From Aaosphaeria pasadenensis (taxonomy: Eukaryota; Ascomycota; Dothideomycetes; Pleosporales), in contig JAKLMB010000008.1 of assembly GCA_022813625.1 (NCBI GenBank), forward strand, positions 930,001 through 994,000: DNA of 64,000 nucleotides, in the 5' to 3' direction. Positions 56,878-64,000 of this stretch are shown here, in pieces (positions within the stretch are counted from its first letter, which is position 1; each line of letters starts with the position of its first letter). The notes under the pieces are model-generated. The model was given only the letters and a program-made list of their open reading frames with translations, ran no database searches and was not told the origin of the DNA. Position numbers and translations under genes: made by a program.

Positions 56878-59800
56878 AGAGGGTTGGTCTGTTGGATGAT
56901 GGGGTGGATGTATCACTATACTATATTATGGTACCTATGCATTTGTATGTATGTAAGAAGATGATGACAGTGATGAATTTAAGAAGACTATGAATTAACA
57001 CCATTTTGAACGGCTCTTCCTTGATGCTGTGAATGTTTTGACGGTTAGACTACCAATTGATGGATGGTGACGGTCTTCTTGTTTCGATTGGACGTGACGT
57101 CTAGTCTTCGCCAGCCATGACCAATGGATGTAGGAATTTGAATGTTGAAGACTTGCCTGTGAACATACACGAAATACACGCATGAAGCAAGTGTATAGAT
57201 TTCTCTGGACATTCACACACGCTGCCATCAACCCTCCCCTCCCCTCCCTGTCCCCCAAAGCAAAGTCAATAGATACTCAAGTATAATCCCACCAGCGATG
57301 TGATTCATACCATCATCCATACATCCATAGAATCAGCCCCAGACACCTCCCCCTCCCACTGGGATCCCACCTCAAAATGAACCACTTACCAACCCTATAC
57401 ATACCTACCTCAACTCACCCCACATATTTTTTTCAATTTTATAATATTTCCAAAAGCTTCTGTAGATGATAATATATTTAATTACAACGAACGGTTTTTA
57501 ATTCCATTGGTGTTTTGGGGAGGAATTGATTTCAAGTTTCGCTATTGTTTTTCTGTCGTGGAATTCAAAAAATTTGAGTGCGGTTCCGTTAGTTTGATCG
57601 AGGCGATTACTTTTAATCAAATCAATTTCATTCGTCTTGATGTCGATTAAATCAAATCAAATTAAATTTTTGTTCAATTAATTATATCACTTCGTGTTGA
57701 CATTATTGCTCTGTGCCATTCACATTGACATCCTGGTTTCTAGAAAGAAAATTATATCCCCACGTATAGCAGGATAAGATACTGGTATTATACCCCATCG
57801 CCGGGGAGGGATTCCCACTGGGATGTACCTTGCGTGGAATGAGATAGGATTATCTTAATTATTTCTACATGCCATGGTATAATTGTTAGGATGCTGTAGC
57901 GTTGTTGGAAGTTTAGTGTGTAATTGATTGATTATTTGTGTAAATGCTTATATCTATGAGCGCAATGGTGTTGTAGCCCTCGACACATAGCGGTATAATT
58001 ATCCTGACCATTGCAAGATGACGAGTATTTCCAGCGCACAATTGAAATTGAGAAATCCTTCCATAGTCTGTACTCCGTATTTACCTAATCCATAAATGCC
58101 CATCTCGGCGCGTACATACCCAAATGCAGGTACATCCTCTCCCTACCTACCTCCATACCTATATATAAGCGCTCAACATAATCATCGCATTGCATCGTAA
58201 GCCGCATACAGAACGACAACATACATACCTCCACAGTAAACACCCCGTATTACACAGTAAGTAAGAGGGGAAGCAAAGCAATACGAGCGCGGCGCTTATG
58301 ATATCATCTCTCCCTCGTCGCTAACTAGTTACTATTACAGTACACACGCATGCATTTCCCCTCGAATGTTGGTGGTGCACATTTACTGCGTAGACCAACA
58401 CGAAAAACGTGCGGTTAGCTATCGATTAAATCCACCGTCTCATTAGGCATGGTTTCGACAAATTCATTTCGTTGTAGGCGCGCGCGCACGTGTGTTGGCG
58501 GGCGGTTTAGTTATGTGTTAATTCAATTCTACATGCTCCTCCGTACCTAGGTAGGTAAGACTTGGTACGGCGGTTCCCGGTTCCTGGCATTTCCTTCCTG
58601 TAAATTAAGTACCTAGGTATTCTAGTGTGGGCGAGCGCGTGGGTGAGCAGGTCGACTACAAGCATACCAGTATGCCAAGCCCTGCCCTGGCCTGCCTGTC
58701 AGGTCAGGTCGGTCCGGGATGGTGATAGTGATGATGGGAGACAGTGACGGTGGAGATTTGACGAGATGACGTGAAAAGTGCCTAGGTGGGTGTTCATATC
58801 GCGTGTGCGCAGGGGTTACTTGGCCGTTATCGCGATTCGCCTGTGGCGTTTTATTTCATCTCATCTGCGAGAGGGGATCTCACGAAGTCACGGTACTTTG
58901 CGTGCGTACATGGCGAGCGAGCGAACGAACAAGTGAACGAAACAAGTAGGTAAGTCGAACGCGCCCTGAACGAGTATCTGGGTAACATGTGTCCATTGTT
59001 TCCGGGCGATTTGTTCCGTTCGATCGAGCGAGCGAGCGAGTGTGTCTGACAGAACTAACCACCAAACTGCCCCGGTTAGGCTGTTTCGCGAACAAACAAA
59101 CCGCATGAACGCATGACGTTGGCAATTCAATCACCCACTCAATCAAATCATTCGTGTTTCTGTTTAGTAGTCTACTTGTTTCCTGGCCTTACCAGGCGGG
59201 CGGGCTGTGCGAACAGAGAACAGACAAACCCAGGAATGGGGGATGACAGACAAGGTGAAACGGCAGCGTCGAGATATTCGCTGGCATGATCGTGGCCGGC
59301 GGGTCTACATGTTCTACAACGACATACCTACCAACCTACGATAAGACATCGTGGGCGAGCCGCGGACGCCAAGAACACATTTTTGTCGTGTATACCGAAA
59401 ATGTGCATCGGAGCTGTGGTGGGAAACGGCTGCGATAGGTGGTGTTTCTATTGTTTTTTTTTTTCCATGGCATGCATGTGAGAAGAGAGGGAAGAACGGC
59501 AGGCCGGAGCGGGCGGAGTGGAGTGGAGATGAGATTTCGGTGGAAAAAAACGGCCGTTAGTGGGGAGATAAAAGAGAGAAGTAGGCATGCATGTGGCTGG
59601 AACTTGAAGGAAGGAAGTCAAAGCATGAGGCATGAGCGTGCCCGAGTCAAGATGAAATGACGAGGCGATTAGTGAGATGGGATGGAATTAGATTGATAAA
59701 GACGTCTTCACAGTCGAGAACAGAGTGAACCAGGGGTCGACGTTGATTGGCCAGGCGGGTAAGGCCTTGAGGGGCAAAAAGCAAAGTCTATTGTTTGGGG

Positions 59801-62620
59801 TGACTGTAAGGGGATTAGCGCGTGGGCTACCCACGAGACTTGTTCCTTGGTGCGCACGGTGCGGTGCAGGGATGATGCAGACGGATCGCCCCTAGGGTTC
59901 CTCACGGCTGGTGATCTGAATGAGGAAGTCTGTCACCGGAGGTCGGGTTCTAGAGTCCTGGCTGTTCGGAGGGGCAAGTATTGGTAAAAATGTATGGTCG
60001 TTTCATAGAGATGGCTCGATACGATGCGATTCATCGTCATACATATATACATATGCCTAGGTTTGATCTACGTGGGAGTAGGAGTCGGAGTCGGAGTGGG
60101 CTGTGTTGAGTAATGGATGACTGAGTGAATGAATGGATGGAAGATGCCGTTGATGGGAGGAATTGGAGGAATTGATGTCAGGTTAAATCAGGCCCAGGTT
60201 AGGCCAGGTCAGTGTCAGGCAGTTGTATACCTAATGAACATACTTGTATATGTGTGTGTAACGGAGACTAAGCGAGAGGGAAGAGACGATGGAAGTAGGC
60301 AAGCAGTTGCATGAAGCTGTAGTTTGTTTCTGAGCGTAAAGGTTAGGTAAGGAGTGAGGATAGAGTCCGAATGTTGTGTTGGGTGTGCGTGACGGTGACG
60401 GAGAAGCTGAGGCTGTTGGGTATGACAGAGTCAAGGGAGAGAGGGAGGATGCATCATGCCGTGTGCAATAGTGATGATGGTGATTGTGTGATGTGAATAG
60501 GCGGTTGTGTGTTGTAACTTGTGGTGGGGGTGGTGATGGAATTGAGTGGTGGAGAAGGGAGATGTACTCATGCATGTATACCATCATACAAATGCAAGTA
60601 CAAATTAGCTACGGTGGCTACGGATAGATACCCCGAACGGTACAAGGCAGCGAGACGATGAAGAGAGTACTCCGTAGAGACTCTTGAGTCTTGAGAGTGG
60701 CTCAGCTCATCCAATCTACTAAAATTGTAGTCTGTAGTCTAAGATCAGGGCAGGGAGGACAGACTAACTGGATTAAGCTACCGGCATAACCGTTCCGCCG
60801 ACCCAAAGAAGCTGACTTACCCAGGACAAGACATGACGGTGAAGGGAAGTCTACAGTAGAGGATGGGAAGGAAGGGCTGGAAGGAACGAAGGAAGATACT
60901 TTCATGTTGATTGGAGGATGTAGGGTGTACTTAGCCATTAGCAGTGTGTATCGTGTGTGCTCTGTGTAATGGGTACCTGGATTGCTGGGCGTGACTATTG
61001 GATTCAGAAGCTTAACACTCGATTAACCCCTGTCCATGTTTCACAATTCATGAACCAATCATGTGTCTGTTCCTGGCTTACCCTCCCTCTTCTCAAGTCA
61101 GGTCTATTCAGGTTCTCAGGTCTTGGTCAGGCCTCTCAGGTCCTCGTCAGGCCTATCATGTCTTCTCGTTGGATATCTTCTCCTGTGTTTCATGCGTGGC
61201 CATGGACGCCACTTCTCGCGTATGTATTTTGTGAACATGCTACTACCACTGACAAGTATTAAACACTTGTCGACGTTTGCAAGGATACACATACACACTC
61301 GACTGATGCTGGCCAACCGCTCGAACCACCCAATACCAAACGGAACCTCGCTTCTCCCTCTACCACCTGCTAGCTTCCACAATTTTGCTTCCTTCTCATC
61401 TCGCTCCACTCCAAAAGTCTCCAATCCAGCCCACTCTCGATCCACCGTCCATTCAATGCAGGCCCCCTTGGCCTTTTCTCTGTATTATCGTTTCCATCGT
61501 TTCTTCTGTTTCTATCGTATCGCTTCTCCCACCAGGCCCTGACCCTTGTCATTGGCCACCCCACCCCTGCACCTGCCCATAGCTCCTTCCCCCCCTCGAC
61601 CCGTACCTTCCAGGCTTCTGGGTTGTTCATATCCACTCCTTTCGCCGCATCGATCTCAACTTCACACCGTTACCTCGACCGTCACTCTCTCTCCCTCTCC
61701 CTCCCTCCACAAGGAGAATCTTTTCTCTGTACATTCGTTATTTGTTGCGCCCTGTCATCCAAATCACTCTCTTTGTAGAGTCTTCCATTCGTTCATCACC
61801 CCATTTTCAACAAAACCCCTGGTACCACATCACCACCACCCTTTTGGCCTGCGACTCCCGTCTGAATCCCTCCAACCCCCTCAGCCACAACAAAACCCAC
61901 ATTCACTCTTCACCTTCACCACCTTCACCTCTCCGGTCCCCACTTCATCGTCACCGTCGACCACCGTCCTCATCCTCTTACCATCCGCCTCACCCCACCG
62001 ATTTCCCTCTCACCAACCCTCGAAACATCTCACCACCGCGACTTGCCTGGCCACTACTACTACTTCACAGTCTTCAATCCTCGGTCCCTCCGCCTGGTGC
62101 ATCCAATTCAATTCACTTCGCCTTTCTTCCCGTTTCGAAACATCAACATCAACAGCCTGGTTAGCTTTGCCCATTGTCGACTGCCTCTAACAACGTTGTT
62201 CGTCCCGTACTTGACTATCCTTTTGTTATGACTTCCTGGTGAACCACTCGCTTTGTGCTTCTCAAGTCTTCCGGATTAACAACGCACCTTCACTTCGGCA
62301 TCCAATACACAATATCGACTTCATTCAAGTACAATACACATCACAGTCGCTTGTCAATAATAGTGATCGACGCTCACATTGACCAACCGTTCCCACCCAT
62401 TGCCATTTCATCAAGATCTTCTTCACGCACCCGGAGTGCCGCCACCATTCATTCCAATTTATCACATCTTCACAGCTGCAACAGAAGAGACGCATAACAA
62501 CTAGATCGACCCTCAACTACTACCTGACACGAGCGAGGTTATCGTCGTCACCCTTTTCCTGTTTATACTCTTCGCATCTACGCGTGCGACCTCGAAATAC
62601 TCACCCCTCCTCCTGTATAC
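56878..62620. other. 5.7 kb region without a recognisable gene
   Basis: Between CPS1 and the ferric reductase. 57420-57730 is AT-rich. 58140-58700 has repeated TACCTACC and CCTAGGTA motifs. 59028-59040 is a GAGC microsatellite. 61090-61165 carries repeated TCAGGYCT units. 61370-62600 is strongly C/T-rich with several small overlapping open frames but no domain; it may be promoter and a long 5' leader of the ferric reductase gene. A non-coding RNA cannot be excluded by eye. Confidence 0.5.
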
Positions 62621-64000
62621 ATGTCCTCTTACCTTCCGCCCCGTGCGGTGGAGCAGGCCTCGTCACTCTTCAACTCTCTCACCCGGCGCCATGTCATTGA
62701 GGGAGGTTTCCTCAAGGGCTGGGATGCCGAGAAGAACCACGACCTCAGGTTTTCCTTCGGCCTGACCGGCGTGGACCAGATCGGTAACTACCTATGGGTC
62801 GATGTGTTGGTGTTTACATTCATTGCCATCGGCGGCTTCACCCTCATCCTCTTCCTTGTCAACATCGTCTGGAGACAGATGCGCCATGTGACCACCATGG
62901 GAAACCCTACTAGGCAGGAGTACTGGGAGGGAAACCGAACGAGGTGGTGGCCTTGGATCAATAGACACGTCCTCATGGCTCCTTTGCACAAGAAGCGCCA
63001 CAACCGTGGCTTCCAGATCAGCTCCGCCATCGACAACGGTACCCTGCCTGGCCGGTGGCACACCCTCATCCTCATCGTCTACGTCGCAGCCAACATCGCG
63101 TGGTGCTGCATCCTTCCCTGGAACGAGGAGCGCATGTCGGTCGTCGCGGCGCTGCGCGGTCGCTCTGGTACCCTCTCTGCGCTCAACATGATCCCCACCG
63201 TCCTCTTCGCGCTCCGCAACAACCCACTGATCTCCATCCTTCAAGTCTCGTACGACGACTTCAACCTTTTCCACCGTTGGGCCGCTCGCATCACCATCCT
63301 CGAGGCCATCGTCCACACCGTCGCCTGGCTCGCCAACACCGCAGAGGGCGGCGGTTGGGTTTCCGTCGCCAATGCCCTCCGCACCGAGTCCTCCTACACC
63401 TGGGGCATGGTCGGCACCTGTGCCTTCACCCTGATCGGCATCCAGGCCGCCTCTCCTCTTCGCCATGCCTTCTACGAGACGTTCCTCAACATCCATCGTC
63501 TCATGGCGTGGGTCGCCTTCGTAGGCGTCTGGGTCCATCTCCGCGACCACGGCCTTCCCCAGATCCCATGGATGCAGCTCATCTTCATCCTCTACGGACT
63601 CGAGATCTTCGCGCGCATAGTCCGAGTGTGGTACAACTCTGTGCGCGTCAACGGCTTCTCCAGGGTCAAGGTTGAGGCCATGCCCGGCGAGGCTGTTCGC
63701 GTCACCATCGACTTGGTGCGTCCGTGGTATGCCCGCCCCGGCTGCCATGTGCACCTCTACATCCCCACCATGACTTGGCTCTCATCCCACCCCTTCTCCG
63801 TCGCCTGGGCTCCGACTGCCGCGCTCGACTCCAAAGAGATGACGCTGCCCACCCTGGAAGGCCAGGTCCTGTCGCCCCATGCTCCCAAGAAGTCCAATCA
63901 GATCAGCCTCATCTGCCGTGCCCGTACAGGCTTCACCCGCCAAATGTTCGATCGTGCCTCCGCCTCCCCCAACGAGACTTTCACCACCTGGGGTATGCTC
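62621..64000 (+). CDS. Ferric/cupric reductase transmembrane component (FRE family), 3' end cut by window
   Basis: Open from the ATG at 62621 to the window edge (460 codons, no intron so far). The N-terminus precedes a series of TM helices. Two heme-binding His pairs are in place, each 14 residues apart: H218 (LFHRWAAR) and H232 (VHTVAW), then H292 (IHRLMAW) and H306 (WVHLRDH). The FAD-binding loop HPFSVAW is at 390-396 after RPWYARPGCHVHLYIP. The NADPH-binding part would lie beyond the window. The enzyme transfers electrons from NADPH across the plasma membrane to reduce Fe(III) or Cu(II) before uptake. The lack of EF hands and the N-terminal extension with an extra TM favour FRE over NADPH oxidase. 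Confidence 0.93.
   Translation, partial: MSSYLPPRAVEQASSLFNSLTRRHVIEGGFLKGWDAEKNHDLRFSFGLTGVDQIGNYLWVDVLVFTFIAIGGFTLILFLVNIVWRQMRHVTTMGNPTRQEYWEGNRTRWWPWINRHVLMAPLHKKRHNRGFQISSAIDNGTLPGRWHTLILIVYVAANIAWCCILPWNEERMSVVAALRGRSGTLSALNMIPTVLFALRNNPLISILQVSYDDFNLFHRWAARITILEAIVHTVAWLANTAEGGGWVSVANALRTESSYTWGMVGTCAFTLIGIQAASPLRHAFYETFLNIHRLMAWVAFVGVWVHLRDHGLPQIPWMQLIFILYGLEIFARIVRVWYNSVRVNGFSRVKVEAMPGEAVRVTIDLVRPWYARPGCHVHLYIPTMTWLSSHPFSVAWAPTAALDSKEMTLPTLEGQVLSPHAPKKSNQISLICRARTGFTRQMFDRASASPNETFTTWGML

Noticed and set aside
61546..62190. 214-codon plus-strand open frame before the ferric reductase
   Set aside because: Extremely Pro/Ser/Thr/His-rich reading of C/T-rich DNA with a second overlapping long frame; more likely leader or promoter sequence.

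Overview
The window is chromosomal DNA of a filamentous ascomycete, most likely a Dothideomycete or a close Pezizomycotina relative. The evidence is the gene content: a fungal rhodopsin-domain membrane protein, a GPI-type phospholipase B, a hydrolase/NB-ARC/TPR NOD-like receptor, Atg27, a CPS1/DIP2-type adenylate-forming protein and a ferric reductase. The genes carry many short GT-AG introns of about 45-120 nt, often with CTAAC or CTGAC branch sites. AT-rich blocks and transition-skewed repeats look like old repeat-induced point mutation (RIP). Exon structures below were built by hand from splice signals, reading frame and family conservation. I found no tRNA, rRNA, CRISPR array or intact transposon.

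Region 1 (1-14.3 kb). A rhodopsin-domain membrane protein runs off the left edge, followed by a RIP-like repeat block, a secreted phospholipase B, a four-TM MARVEL-like protein, an AT-rich block, an eight-exon NLR with an intact alpha/beta-hydrolase N-terminus, and a secreted protein made of two copies of an unknown domain. This is the accessory-looking part.

Region 2 (14.3-30 kb). A small orphan protein lies beside a 1 kb cluster of inverted and direct TGGTCAGGTCAA repeats. Housekeeping genes follow: a large RhoGEF-like scaffold, an EBP-type sterol isomerase and ATG27.

Region 3 (30-43 kb). An F-box-like protein, a SETD6/LSMT-type methyltransferase, a second orphan-family gene with a broken tandem copy, a frameshifted hypothetical gene, a metallophosphoesterase, an F-box/ankyrin protein and a low-complexity protein.

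Region 4 (43-64 kb). A zinc-independent MDR oxidoreductase, a peroxisomal acyl-CoA thioesterase whose SKL signal sits on a 42-nt last exon, divergently transcribed CPS1/DIP2, then 5.7 kb without a recognisable gene leading to a ferric reductase cut by the right edge.

Several genes concern lipids: phospholipase B, sterol isomerase, thioesterase, and CPS1/DIP2 (animal DIP2 acts in diacylglycerol metabolism). They are separated by unrelated genes, so I do not call them a cluster. The least explained items are the three-member orphan family, the repeat/hairpin array beside one member, and the two-domain secreted protein.
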